Assembly (NCBI RefSeq): GCF_000576635.1
Contig: NZ_AVFL01000007.1
Span: 62,001-126,000 of the forward strand
DNA length: 64,000 bases
Direction: 5' to 3'
Source of the DNA: Skermanella stibiiresistens SB22
GTDB taxonomy: Bacteria; Pseudomonadota; Alphaproteobacteria; Azospirillales; Azospirillaceae
Under the pieces are notes generated by a model. It had not been told where the DNA came from, did no database searches, and was given only the letters and a program-made list of their open reading frames with translations. Shown here piece after piece: positions 36,900-45,836 of this stretch; positions within the stretch are counted from its first letter, which is position 1; each line of letters opens with the position of its first letter. Position numbers and translations under genes: made by a program.

Positions 36900-37386
36900 G
36901 GACGGCTCCGGGGCGGGAATGACGCAGCTTGTCGAGCAGGCCGGATGAGGCCACCTCGACCAGATCGAGCACCTCGGTGAAATGGGTGCCCTGGCCGTAA
37001 TAGGGGTCGGGCACCTCGCGGCGGGGGGCTTCGGGCGCGTAGTCCATGAACAGCTGGACGCGGTCGCGGGCCTCGGGCGGCGCCATGGCGGCGAGCTGGT
37101 CGTAATGGCCCTGGTCCATCGCCAGGATCAGGTCGAACTCCTCGAAGTCGCTTTGCCGGACCCGGCGGGCGCGCAGGTCGCCTATCTCGAAGCCACGCGA
37201 TTGGGCGGCGGCGACGGAACGTTCGTCGGGCGGCTCGCCGACATGGTAGCCGTGGGTGCCAGCGCTGTCGGTGACGATGGTGTCGGCCAATCCCGCGTCG
37301 GCGACCAGATGGCGGAACACCCCCTCGGCGGTCGGCGAGCGGCATATGTTGCCGGTGCAGACGAACAGCACCTTCACCTGTTTCAT
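36877..37386 (-). CDS. low-molecular-weight protein tyrosine phosphatase
   Basis: 169 residues. P-loop VCTGNICRS with nucleophile Cys10 and Arg16 near the N-terminus, and the general-acid loop VPDPYYGQG near residue 127. These enzymes act on phosphotyrosine proteins, phosphoarginine or, next to fructosamine kinases, small phosphorylated sugars. The ATG at 37386 overlaps the TGA of the upstream DUF6314 gene (ATGA), with GGAAGG nine bases before; this supports it over the ATG at 37395. Confidence 0.92.
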   Translation of the reverse strand: MKQVKVLFVCTGNICRSPTAEGVFRHLVADAGLADTIVTDSAGTHGYHVGEPPDERSVAAAQSRGFEIGDLRARRVRQSDFEEFDLILAMDQGHYDQLAAMAPPEARDRVQLFMDYAPEAPRREVPDPYYGQGTHFTEVLDLVEVASSGLLDKLRHSRPGAVHARSSVT

Positions 37387-37862
37387 TTGGAACATCCTTC
37401 CGTCGGCGGAACGAGGCGGCTGTGCCGCGTGATCATGTGATAATTCTTGCGCGGGCCGCCGACCAGCCACTCGGTCACCCAAGTGTCCCACCCCTCGACC
37501 CGGAACCGTCCGCGATAGGTGTCGGCGCCGCAGTGATGGACCGCCTCCGCGGTGCCGGTGGACAGATCCAAGTCGTGGAAGGGCGCGCCATCGTGGCGGA
37601 ACACCAGCGCCCGCCTCGGTCCGTCCGGGAAGGCGTAGCGGTAGGTCTGTTCCGCCGGGCCGGCGTGGCCGCCGAACCGCATCACGCCGGTCTCCCTCAG
37701 CAGCAGGTCCCCGCCGTTGGCGGACTCCAACGTCGCGGTGCCGTCGAAGGTGCCGTCCAATCCCAGTCTGACGTCGCGCACGGTGCGGGAGATGCGCCAC
37801 GCCCCTATCAGGAACGCGCGCAGATCCGCGACGCGGAAAACTACGTGGTTGGACTCGATCAC
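37383..37862 (-). CDS. DUF6314 family protein
   Basis: About 159-residue lipocalin-like beta protein of unknown function. It shows the DUF6314 pattern: AFLIGAWRISRTVRD, LLRETGVMRFGG, TYRYAFPDGPRRALVFRHDGAPFHDLDL split over several strands, then HCGADTYRGRF and the end motif VGGPRKNYHMITRHSRL. A GTG at 37862 with AGGGG about 6 bases upstream is the chosen start; a GTG at 37880 is the alternative. Divergent from cobB (48-bp gap), first gene of the operon with the phosphatase and fructosamine kinase. Confidence 0.75.
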   Translation of the reverse strand: MIESNHVVFRVADLRAFLIGAWRISRTVRDVRLGLDGTFDGTATLESANGGDLLLRETGVMRFGGHAGPAEQTYRYAFPDGPRRALVFRHDGAPFHDLDLSTGTAEAVHHCGADTYRGRFRVEGWDTWVTEWLVGGPRKNYHMITRHSRLVPPTEGCSK

Positions 37863-37910
37863 CGCCGCCCCTAAACTCACGCGGAACGCCCCCGCTTCGG
37901 AAAACAGATC

Positions 37911-38630
37911 ATGATGGTAAAGCCTTCCGACCGGATCGTCATCCTGACAGGCGCTGGCATCTCCAAGGAATCGGGCCTGGACACCTTCCGCTGCGCCGGC
38001 GGCGTGTGGGAGCGCGTGCGGCTGGAGGATGTCGCGACACCCGAGGGATTCGCCCGCGACCCAGACCTCGTCCACCAGTTCTACAACGACCGCCGGACTG
38101 GGCTGCTCCACGCGAATGTCCAGCCGAACGCCGCCCATGAGGCCCTGGCGACGCTGGAACGTGAATGGCCGGGGGAGGTGCTGCTGGTCACCCAGAACAT
38201 CGACGACCTGCACGAGCGCGCGGGTTCGCGCAACCTGATCCACATGCATGGCGAGCTGCTGAAGGCGCGCTGCGGCGCTTGCTACGCGGTGTCGGAGATC
38301 CGGAGGGACCTGTCCGTCGAGGACGATTGCGCCGGTTGCGGCGCCATCGCCGAGATGCGGCCCCACGTGGTCTGGTTCGGCGAGATGCCGCTGGAGATGG
38401 ACCGGATCTACCGCGAGCTGGCCGGCTGCGCCCTGTTCCTGTCGATCGGCACGTCGGGCAACGTCTATCCGGCGGCCGGCTTCGTCCAGGAGGCCCGCGT
38501 CAATGGGGCGCACACGGTCGAGCTGAACCTGGACCCGTCGGAGGGCGCCACCCTGTTCGACGAGAAGATCTATGGCCCGGCGACCAGGGAGGTCCCCGCC
38601 TTCGTGGAGCGCTTGCTGGCGCTGAGGTAG
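37911..38630 (+). CDS. cobB: NAD-dependent protein deacylase, sirtuin class III
   Basis: 239-residue SIR2-family deacylase removing acetyl or succinyl groups from lysines. Seen: GAGISKESGLDTFR at residues 14-27, the class III pair Tyr58 and Arg61 in FYNDRRTG (preference for acidic acyl groups such as succinyl), TQNIDDLHERAG, catalytic His in IHMHGELL, a Cys2-Cys2 zinc site (RCGACYA and DDCAGCGA) and GTSGNVYPAAG. ATG at 37911 and 37914. This is a housekeeping sirtuin, unlike the SIR2-domain defence-type protein at 49148. Confidence 0.93.
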   Translation: MMVKPSDRIVILTGAGISKESGLDTFRCAGGVWERVRLEDVATPEGFARDPDLVHQFYNDRRTGLLHANVQPNAAHEALATLEREWPGEVLLVTQNIDDLHERAGSRNLIHMHGELLKARCGACYAVSEIRRDLSVEDDCAGCGAIAEMRPHVVWFGEMPLEMDRIYRELAGCALFLSIGTSGNVYPAAGFVQEARVNGAHTVELNLDPSEGATLFDEKIYGPATREVPAFVERLLALR

Positions 38631-38735
38631 GCAGGCCCCCACCCCTCCCTTGGCTGGAATGCGCTTGGCAGCGGTGACAGCGTGCTGTAACCACACGGCA
38701 AGCCCTTCAACGACAACGCCGATCCCCTCACGACC

Positions 38736-39386
38736 ATGCCCCTGTTCGCCGGTACCGACCTGACCTGCCTGCGCGGCGAGCGGCTGGTGTTCCAAGATCT
38801 CTCCTTTTCGGTGGAGGCCGGTGGGGCGCTGGTGCTGCTGGGGCCAAATGGCAGCGGCAAGTCCAGCCTGCTGCGGCTGATGGCGGGATTGCTGCGGCCC
38901 TTCGCCGGTGGCTTGAGCTGGGACGGCGCCGCCGTCGCCGACGATCCCGACCTGCATCGCGGACGCGTCCATTACGTCGGCCATCTCGACGCCGTCAAAC
39001 CCGTGCTGTCGGCGCGCGAGAACCTGGCGTTCTGGGCCGAGATGGGCGGCGCCGCCGATCCCATGGCCGCGGCCCTGGCGGCGCTGGAGCGGCTGGGCGT
39101 GCCGCATATCGCCGACATCCCCGGCCGGTATCTCTCCGCCGGACAGAAGCGCCGGCTCAACCTCGCCCGCGTGTTGGCCGCCCCGGCGCCGCTGTGGCTG
39201 CTGGACGAACCGTCGGTGGCATTGGACCGCGCCGGCATCGGCCAGCTGGAGGCGGCCATCGCGGAGCACAGGGCCGGCGGCGGCATCGTGGTCGTCTCGA
39301 CCCACGCCGAGATCGAGGTGCCGGAAGCGGACACGCTCCACATGGACGATTTCGCGGTCGGAATGGACGGGAGCCCCCTGGAATGA
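38736..39386 (+). CDS. ccmA: heme exporter ATP-binding protein CcmA
   Basis: 216-residue ATPase of the CcmAB(CDE) cytochrome c maturation system, which drives release of heme-loaded CcmE. Walker A GPNGSGKSSLLRLMAGLL, signature LSAGQKRRLNLARVL, Walker B LWLLDEPSVALD, and the CcmA-typical HYVGHLDAVKPVLSARENL. Overlaps ccmB by four bases (ATGA). ccmC and the later ccm genes are not downstream; the next gene is the glutamate dehydrogenase. Confidence 0.93.
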   Translation: MPLFAGTDLTCLRGERLVFQDLSFSVEAGGALVLLGPNGSGKSSLLRLMAGLLRPFAGGLSWDGAAVADDPDLHRGRVHYVGHLDAVKPVLSARENLAFWAEMGGAADPMAAALAALERLGVPHIADIPGRYLSAGQKRRLNLARVLAAPAPLWLLDEPSVALDRAGIGQLEAAIAEHRAGGGIVVVSTHAEIEVPEADTLHMDDFAVGMDGSPLE

Positions 39387-40048
39387 ACCGCTTCCTCCGC
39401 CTCGTCTCGCGCGACCTCCGTCTGGCGTTCAGGCAGGGATCGGACGCCACCGTGGCGGTCATGTTCTTCGTGCTGTGCGTCGTGCTGTTCCCGTTCGGCG
39501 TCGGGCCGGAGATGAACATCCTGGCGCGGATCGCCGCGGGGGTGATCTGGGTCGCGGCGCTGCTGGCCTCGCTGCTGTCGCTGGAGCGGCTGTTCCAGAA
39601 CGACTACGAGGATGGCAGCCTGGAGTTGCTGACACTGACCAGCCTGCCGCTGGAGGCGGTCGTCTTCGCCAAGGTGCTGGCGCATTGGCTGGTCACCGGC
39701 CTGCCGCTGATCGTCGCCGCCCCGCTGCTGGCGCTGCTGCTGAACATGGACCCGGCGGGTTTCCCGGTGCTGATCCTGACATTGCTGATCGGCACGCCGA
39801 CCCTGAGCCTGATCGGGGCGATCGGCGCCGCGCTGACGCTGGGCGCCCGGCGCGGCGGTGTGCTGCTGTCGCTGCTGATCCTGCCGCTCTACATCCCCGT
39901 GCTGATCTTCGGCGCCGGCGCCATCGACGCGTCGCTGTCGGGGTTCACGGCGCGGCCCCACCTGCTGCTGCTGGGCGGCCTGCTGGTGGCGGCCCTGCCC
40001 CTGGCGCCCTGGGCGGGAGCCGCGGCGCTGCGGCAGGCGCTGGAGTAG
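39383..40048 (+). CDS. ccmB: heme exporter membrane protein CcmB
   Basis: 221-residue protein with six membrane helices, partner of CcmA. Characteristic: ARIAAGVIWVAALLASLLSL and LFQNDYEDGSLELL near residues 55-85, LPLEAVVFAKVLAHWL, and GARRGGVLLSLLILPLYIPVL. ATG 39383 shares ATGA with the ccmA stop. Full family length. Confidence 0.93.
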   Translation: MNRFLRLVSRDLRLAFRQGSDATVAVMFFVLCVVLFPFGVGPEMNILARIAAGVIWVAALLASLLSLERLFQNDYEDGSLELLTLTSLPLEAVVFAKVLAHWLVTGLPLIVAAPLLALLLNMDPAGFPVLILTLLIGTPTLSLIGAIGAALTLGARRGGVLLSLLILPLYIPVLIFGAGAIDASLSGFTARPHLLLLGGLLVAALPLAPWAGAAALRQALE

Positions 40049-40204
40049 CCGCGCGCGGGCGGCGGCCGAATCGGCTAGATGGCCGGCTGAAGTCACGGGT
40101 CCGTCACGCAACCTTCCCCCACGACCCCATGTTCCCCTGCTACACTTGGACCCGACAGAAGCGGCGGAAGCCGCCGAAACGGATCGATAGACGGGGAGGC
40201 AGGC

Positions 40205-43200
40205 ATGGCCCTCAAGGCCGAACAACTCAAGGGCGAGCTGACCGAACAGATCGTCAGCCGCGTTCGCGACAGGCTGAACCGGGACCGCGCCGATCTGGCC
40301 GAGCGGTTCATCCGGCAGTTCTACGCCAACGTGCCGCCCGACGACCTGCTGGAGTCCAGCCCCGACCAGCTGTACTGCGCCGCCCTGTCGATCTGGCAAT
40401 TCGCCGCCCAGCGCCCGGAGCGATCGGCCAGGGTCCGGGCCTATCATCCGCAACTGGACGAGCATGGCTGGCAATCCGGCCATACCGTGGTCGAGATCGT
40501 CAACGACGACATGCCGTTCCTGGTCGATTCGGTGACGGCGGAGCTGAACCGCCAGGGCCTGACCGTCCATCTCGTGATCCATCCCGTGGTGCGGGTCCGG
40601 CGCGACTCCACCGGCCGTCTGGTCGAGTTGTACGAGCCGCAGGCCGCCCCGGCGGACGCCACCGCCGAATCCTTCATGCATATCGAGGTCGACGAGCAGA
40701 CCGATCCGCTGGCGCTGGAGCGGATCGCCGAGGGCGTCGACAAGGTGCTGTCCGATGTCCGCGCCGCCGTCGAGGACTGGCAGGCGATGCGAGCCCCCAT
40801 GCTGCGCATCATGGACGGCGTCGACAGCATGCCGCACGCGCTGCCCGAGACGGAGATGAACGAGGCGCGCGACTTCCTGCTGTGGCTGAACGACGACAAC
40901 TTCACCTTCCTCGGCTACCGCCGCTACCGCTTCGAGGGCGAGGGCGACGAGGCGCGGCTGTCTCCCATCCCCGGCGAGGGGTTGGGCGTGCTGCGCGACG
41001 ACGATGTCCGCGTGTTCGATGGCCTCCGCAACTTCGCCGCCCTGCCACCCGACGCGCAGCAGTTCCTGCGCCAGCCACGCCTGCTGCTGGTGACCAAGTC
41101 TAACCGCCGCTCGACCGTGCATCGCCCGACCCTGATGGACAGCGTCTTCATCAAGGCCTACGACGAGGCCGGCCAGGTCGTCGGCGAGCACCTGTTCGTG
41201 GGGTTGTTCACCTCGGTCGCCTACAGCACCAGCGTCCGCGAGATCCCGTACTTGCGCAACAAGGCCGCCCGCGTGCTGGAGCGCGCCAGGTTCGAGCCGC
41301 GCAGCCATGACGGCAAGGCGCTGACCCACATCCTGGAGAATTTCCCGCGCGACGAACTGTTCCAGATCACCGACGACGAGCTGTTCGAGATCGCGATCGG
41401 CGTGCTGCACCTGCAGGAGCGCCAGCGCACCGCGCTGTTCGTCCGGCGCGACCCGTTCGAGCGGTTCATCACCTGTCTGGTCTATGTCCCGCGCGATCGT
41501 TACGACACCGATCTGCGCCGCCGCATCCAGGCGATCCTGGAGCGCACCTTCAACGGCACCTGCTCCGCCTTCTTCACGCAGCTGGCGGAAAGCGTGCTGG
41601 CACGCGTCCAGTTCGTCATCGAAACGAAGCCCGGCACCATCCCCGATTACGACGTGGGCGAGGTCGAGGAGCGGCTGATCGAGGCCAGCCGCGCCTGGCC
41701 GGACCGGCTGCAGGACGCCTTGGTCGATGCCAAGGGCGAGGAGGACGGGTTGCGCCTGCACCGGCGCTACGCCAACGCCTTCGATGTCGGCTACCGCGAT
41801 CGTTCCGGCGCCGAACTGGCCGTTTACGACATCGAGCGGATCGAGGAGGTGATCCACACCGGCCGGCTTGGGCTCAACCTGTACCGGCCGATCGAGGCCG
41901 CCGAGTCGGAACTGAACCTCAAGCTCTACCACGACGGCAAGCAGGTGCCGCTGTCCGACATCCTGCCCATGCTGGAGCACATGGGGGTCAAGGTGATCTC
42001 GGAGGGCGGTCCGTTCGAGGTCAGGCTGCCGGGACGGATCGAGCCGGTCTGGATCCACGACTTCGCCATGACGACGAGGGCCGGCGTGGCGGTCGACCTG
42101 GGCCGCGTCCGGCAGGCTTTCCAGGACACCTTCCTGCGGGTCTGGGAAGGCGGCATGGAGGATGACGGCTTCAACCGGCTGGTGATCCGAGCGGGCCTGG
42201 GCTGGCGCGAGATCACCGTGCTGCGGGCCTACGCCAAGTACCTGCGCCAGATCCGCTTCCAGTTCAGCCAGGACTACATGGAGGACACGCTGGCCGACCA
42301 CGCCGCGATCACGCGGCTGATCGTCAAGCTGTTCCAAACCCTGCACGACCCGGACAAGCGGCGGGACCCGGGACAGGAGCAAACCTCCGCGTCCATCGAT
42401 GACATCCCGGTCGCGGTCAACGGCCTGCTGGTGGAAATCGACCACGCCCTGGACGGCGTCGCCAACCTGGACGAGGACCGCATCCTGCGCCGGTTCCTCA
42501 ACCTCGTGCGCTCGACCCTGCGCACCAACTACTACCAGAAGGCGGCGGACGGTGGGGTCAAGCCCTATGTCTCGATGAAGCTGGACAGCAGGGGCGTGGA
42601 CGAGTTGCCCCTGCCCCGCCCGATGGTCGAGGTCTGGGTCTACAGCCCTCGGGTAGAGGCGATCCACCTGCGCGGCGGCAAGGTCGCGCGCGGTGGCATC
42701 CGCTGGTCCGACCGGCGCGAGGATTTCCGGACCGAGATCCTGGGTCTGATGAAGGCCCAGATGGTCAAGAACGCGGTGATCGTGCCGGTGGGGTCGAAGG
42801 GTGGCTTCGTCGTCAAGCGGCCGCCGCCGGCCGATGCCGGGCGCGATGTCCTGATGGCCGAGGTGATCGAGTGCTACAAGACGCTGATGCGCGGCCTGCT
42901 CGACATCACCGACAACTTCGCCGCCGACGGCTCGGTCGTGCCGCCGCCCCGCGTGGTGCGCCTGGACTCCGACGATCCCTATTTGGTGGTGGCGGCGGAC
43001 AAGGGTACCGCGACCTTCTCGGACATCGCCAACGGAGTCTCCCAAGAATACGGCTTCTGGCTGGACGACGCCTTCGCGTCGGGCGGCTCGCGCGGCTATG
43101 ACCACAAGAAGATGGGCATCACGGCGCGTGGCGCCTGGGAATCGGTCAAGCGCCACTTCCGCGAGATCGGGGTCGATTGCCAGACCCAGGACTTCACCTG

Positions 43201-45082
43201 CGTCGGCGTCGGCGACATGGCGGGCGACGTGTTCGGCAACGGCATGCTGCTGTCGCGCCACACCTGTCTGGTGGGGGCCTTCAACCACCTGCACATCTTC
43301 TGCGATCCCAATCCCGATCCGGCGGCCAGCTTCGAGGAACGGCGGCGGTTGTTCGACCTGCCGCGCTCGACCTGGGCCGACTACGACGCCGGATTGCTGT
43401 CGCGGGGTGGGGCCATCTTCGACCGCAAGGCCAAGTCGCTGAAGCTCTCGCCGGAGATCCAGGCCCGCTTCGGCCTGACCCGCGACAAGGTGACCCCGGC
43501 CGAACTGATCCAGGCGATGCTGCGGTCGGAGACCGACCTGCTGTGGTTCGGCGGCATCGGCACCTTCATCAAGGCGACCGAGGAGACCCATGCCGAGGTC
43601 GGCGACAAGGCCAACGACGCGACCCGGATCGACGGGCGCGAGATCCGCGCCAAGATCGTCGGCGAGGGCGCCAACCTGGGTGTCACCCAGCGTGGCCGGA
43701 TCGAGTACGCCCAGGCGGGGGGCCGGATCAACACCGACGCGATCGACAACTCGGCCGGCGTCGACACCTCCGACCACGAAGTCAACATCAAGGTGCTGAC
43801 CGGCGACGTCATCGCGCGCGGCGACATGACCATGAAGCAGCGCGATCAGGTGCTGGCTTCCATGACCGACGAGGTGGCGGACCTGGTGCTGTCCGACAAC
43901 TACCTCCAGACGCAGGCGATCAGCGTCGCCGGCATGGGCGGGGCCGACCTGCTGGAGGGTCAGGTCCGCTTCATGCGGCAGTTGGAGAAGAGCGGCCACC
44001 TGAACCGGCCGATCGAGTTCCTGCCCGACGACGAGGAGATCTCTTCGCGGACGGCGCGCGGCCAGGCGCTGACCCGGCCGGAACTGGCCGTGCTGCTGGC
44101 CTATTCCAAGATCACGCTGTACGACGAGTTGCTGGCGTCCAACCTGCCGGACGACCCGCGCATGGCGGAGGACTTGGCCAAGTACTTCCCCAAGGCGCTG
44201 CGCCGCGACTATCGCGACGCGATCGAGCGGCACCGGCTGCGCCGCGAGATCATCGCCACATACACCACCAACAGCATGGTCAACCGCGTCGGCCCGACCT
44301 TCGTGTCGGAGATGATGGAGAAGACCGGCATGGGACCGGGCGACATCGCGCGGGCCTATACCGTCAGCCGCGACGCCTTCGCGCTGCGGGGGATCTGGAC
44401 CTCGATCGAGGCCCTGGACAACGCGGTGCCGGCCGCCTGCCAGTACGAGATGATCATCGCGACCCAGGCGCTGCTCCAGCGGACGATTCCCTGGTTCCTG
44501 ATCAACGCGCCCCAGCCGCTCGACATCGGGGTCGAGGCGGCCGGCCACACGCCCGGCGTGGAGGAGCTGGCGGCCGATCTCGACACCGTGCTGAGCGAGG
44601 AGGACAGGGTTCTGCTGGCCGGCCGGACGGAGCGCTGGGTCAACCAGGGCGTGCCCGAAGATTTGGCCAGAAAGGTGGCGAGCCTGGGCACCCTGGCCTC
44701 CGCCCTGGACGTCAACCGCATCGCCCGGCTGTGCCGGCGCGGCGTGCCGGTGGTGGCCCGGATCTATTTCGACCTGGGGCATCGGTTCGGCATGGAATGG
44801 CTGCGCTCGCAGGCGGTCGGAATCAAGACCGAGAACCACTGGCAGAAGCAGGCGGTCAACGCGATCATCGACGACCTCTATGGCCTGCAAAGCGACCTGA
44901 CCGCCCGCATCCTAAACGACGCCGAGGACGCGGAGACCGCGATCGACACCTGGGTGGCGGGCCGCCAGGGTCCGGTCGATCGGATCCGGCAACTGCTGAC
45001 GGAACTGCGCGGCGTCACGCGGGTGGACTTGGCGATGCTGGCGGTGGCGAACCGTCAGCTGCGGGGGCTGATCGCGAGCTGA
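40205..45082 (+). CDS. gdhB: NAD-specific glutamate dehydrogenase, large (180-kDa class)
   Basis: 1625-residue enzyme oxidising glutamate to 2-oxoglutarate and ammonium with NAD. The N-terminal third holds ACT-like regulatory segments (VNDDMPFLVDSVTAELNRQG near residue 100, DDNFTFLGYRRYRFEG near 230). The catalytic domain begins near 820: KVARGGIRWSDRREDFRTE, then VPVGSKGGFVVKR near 860, VGDMAGDVFGNGM near 1000 and GEGANLGVTQRGRIEY near 1155. Length matches the L-180 class of alpha- and gammaproteobacteria. The coding strand leaves a very long open frame antisense, which is a composition effect. Confidence 0.95.
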   Translation: MALKAEQLKGELTEQIVSRVRDRLNRDRADLAERFIRQFYANVPPDDLLESSPDQLYCAALSIWQFAAQRPERSARVRAYHPQLDEHGWQSGHTVVEIVNDDMPFLVDSVTAELNRQGLTVHLVIHPVVRVRRDSTGRLVELYEPQAAPADATAESFMHIEVDEQTDPLALERIAEGVDKVLSDVRAAVEDWQAMRAPMLRIMDGVDSMPHALPETEMNEARDFLLWLNDDNFTFLGYRRYRFEGEGDEARLSPIPGEGLGVLRDDDVRVFDGLRNFAALPPDAQQFLRQPRLLLVTKSNRRSTVHRPTLMDSVFIKAYDEAGQVVGEHLFVGLFTSVAYSTSVREIPYLRNKAARVLERARFEPRSHDGKALTHILENFPRDELFQITDDELFEIAIGVLHLQERQRTALFVRRDPFERFITCLVYVPRDRYDTDLRRRIQAILERTFNGTCSAFFTQLAESVLARVQFVIETKPGTIPDYDVGEVEERLIEASRAWPDRLQDALVDAKGEEDGLRLHRRYANAFDVGYRDRSGAELAVYDIERIEEVIHTGRLGLNLYRPIEAAESELNLKLYHDGKQVPLSDILPMLEHMGVKVISEGGPFEVRLPGRIEPVWIHDFAMTTRAGVAVDLGRVRQAFQDTFLRVWEGGMEDDGFNRLVIRAGLGWREITVLRAYAKYLRQIRFQFSQDYMEDTLADHAAITRLIVKLFQTLHDPDKRRDPGQEQTSASIDDIPVAVNGLLVEIDHALDGVANLDEDRILRRFLNLVRSTLRTNYYQKAADGGVKPYVSMKLDSRGVDELPLPRPMVEVWVYSPRVEAIHLRGGKVARGGIRWSDRREDFRTEILGLMKAQMVKNAVIVPVGSKGGFVVKRPPPADAGRDVLMAEVIECYKTLMRGLLDITDNFAADGSVVPPPRVVRLDSDDPYLVVAADKGTATFSDIANGVSQEYGFWLDDAFASGGSRGYDHKKMGITARGAWESVKRHFREIGVDCQTQDFTCVGVGDMAGDVFGNGMLLSRHTCLVGAFNHLHIFCDPNPDPAASFEERRRLFDLPRSTWADYDAGLLSRGGAIFDRKAKSLKLSPEIQARFGLTRDKVTPAELIQAMLRSETDLLWFGGIGTFIKATEETHAEVGDKANDATRIDGREIRAKIVGEGANLGVTQRGRIEYAQAGGRINTDAIDNSAGVDTSDHEVNIKVLTGDVIARGDMTMKQRDQVLASMTDEVADLVLSDNYLQTQAISVAGMGGADLLEGQVRFMRQLEKSGHLNRPIEFLPDDEEISSRTARGQALTRPELAVLLAYSKITLYDELLASNLPDDPRMAEDLAKYFPKALRRDYRDAIERHRLRREIIATYTTNSMVNRVGPTFVSEMMEKTGMGPGDIARAYTVSRDAFALRGIWTSIEALDNAVPAACQYEMIIATQALLQRTIPWFLINAPQPLDIGVEAAGHTPGVEELAADLDTVLSEEDRVLLAGRTERWVNQGVPEDLARKVASLGTLASALDVNRIARLCRRGVPVVARIYFDLGHRFGMEWLRSQAVGIKTENHWQKQAVNAIIDDLYGLQSDLTARILNDAEDAETAIDTWVAGRQGPVDRIRQLLTELRGVTRVDLAMLAVANRQLRGLIAS

Positions 45083-45100
45083 CCGGGAGTGGGCGGGCCG

Positions 45101-45127
45101 CCCTGGGGGGGTCCCCTCCCCCCGGGG
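45101..45127 (+). terminator. GC-rich hairpin after the glutamate dehydrogenase gene
   Basis: CCCTGGGGGG (45101-45110), loop GTCCCCT, CCCCCCGGGG (45118-45127): a 10-bp stem with one G-U pair, 18 bases after the stop codon. No T-run follows, so Rho may assist. Confidence 0.5.
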
Positions 45128-45303
45128 TGATGGCCGGAAATGTCATCATTCGTGATCATGGGCGCGTCGGCGAAGCGGTGCGGTGCCGGTGCGAGCGGCC
45201 GGCGGCGCGGGAGAAAATATAGGCGGTGCCTGTTGGCATGGCGGTGCCTTCGCAACACTGGAAAGGAATATGATCCTTACCATCGAAGAGGCTTGGCATC
45301 AAG

Positions 45304-45329
45304 TTCGATGGGACCGCCGTCCCATCGAA
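45304..45329 (-). terminator. perfect 11-bp hairpin downstream of the small minus-strand genes
   Basis: TTCGATGGGAC (45304-45314), loop CGCC, GTCCCATCGAA (45319-45329): a perfect 11-bp stem with a 4-base loop, about 62 bases past the stop of the 77-residue gene on the minus strand. No clear T-run. It could act for both strands. Confidence 0.5.
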
Positions 45330-45390
45330 TGACGATGTCGTGGGTTGCGCATCGATCGCGAAAATCGCGTTACGGTTCCTCCGGGATGGG

Positions 45391-45624
45391 CTAACGCGGC
45401 TCCTGCCGGGCCAAGGTGGCGACGGACAGGCCGATGCCGACCAGCAGAAGCCCGGCACAGAGGATCGCGTCGAACCGGATCGGATAGCCGAAGATCCAGG
45501 CTCGCTGCTTCAGCCCGATCCCAAGGATCACGACGGTGCCCGGCCCCCATTCGCCGGTGGTGGGCAGGGCCAGCAACGGCAGGAGGACGCCCCAGATCAC
45601 CAGCAGGCGGCCGAGCCTGCTCAC
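45391..45624 (-). CDS. small two-helix membrane protein
   Basis: 77 residues starting MSRLGRLLVIWGVLLPLLAL from a GTG that overlaps the stop of the gene upstream as GTGA. Two hydrophobic helices (about 5-22 and 48-68, FDAILCAGLLLVGIGLSVAT) flank a short loop. Not recognised. The coupling with the 71-residue gene is the best evidence of translation. Confidence 0.6.
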   Translation of the reverse strand: MSRLGRLLVIWGVLLPLLALPTTGEWGPGTVVILGIGLKQRAWIFGYPIRFDAILCAGLLLVGIGLSVATLARQEPR

Positions 45625-45836
45625 GGTGCCGCCTGCGCCGGGCGCTTGCGTTCGATCCAAAAGACACAGGATTCCCACTCCATCCCGCGCCGTTCCATCT
45701 CGTCCAGCAGGTCGTCGAGGGCATCGCCGATGATGGTCGCGACAGCGTCCTCCACCGGGTCGCCCCTGGCGTCGGACACACGAACCCCGTTCAGCCCGGC
45801 ATGGTACCGGGCCGTGTAGCTCTCCGATGTCGGCAT
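45621..45836 (-). CDS. small acidic hypothetical protein
   Basis: 71 residues, MPTSESYTARYHAGLNGVRV at the start, with an acidic helical centre (GDALDDLLDEMERRGMEWES). Not recognised. First gene of a two-gene minus-strand unit next to the defence-like island. The inverted repeat at 45885-45920 lies 49 bases upstream of its start. Confidence 0.55.
   Translation of the reverse strand: MPTSESYTARYHAGLNGVRVSDARGDPVEDAVATIIGDALDDLLDEMERRGMEWESCVFWIERKRPAQAAP

Larger units (their letters stand above)
45083..45390. other. 308-bp intergenic region with two hairpins
   Basis: Holds two strong hairpins, listed separately, between convergent transcription units. The stretch between (45170-45300) contains nothing recognised apart from a moderately AT-rich segment near 45255-45300. 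Confidence 0.5.

Noticed and set aside
37911-38630. The sirtuin as part of the defence island
   Set aside because: It has the class III Tyr-Arg pair and zinc cysteines of a housekeeping deacylase and lies over 7 kb from the island, next to ccm genes.
38972-44890. A 1972-codon open frame on the minus strand across ccmAB and the glutamate dehydrogenase gene
   Set aside because: It is antisense to well-supported genes, rich in Gln, His, Arg and Asp as expected from the complement of GC-rich codons, and has no domain. Composition effect.
43177-45222. 681-codon plus-strand frame inside the glutamate dehydrogenase gene
   Set aside because: Shifted-frame shadow with Arg/Gly/Pro-rich sequence and no motif.
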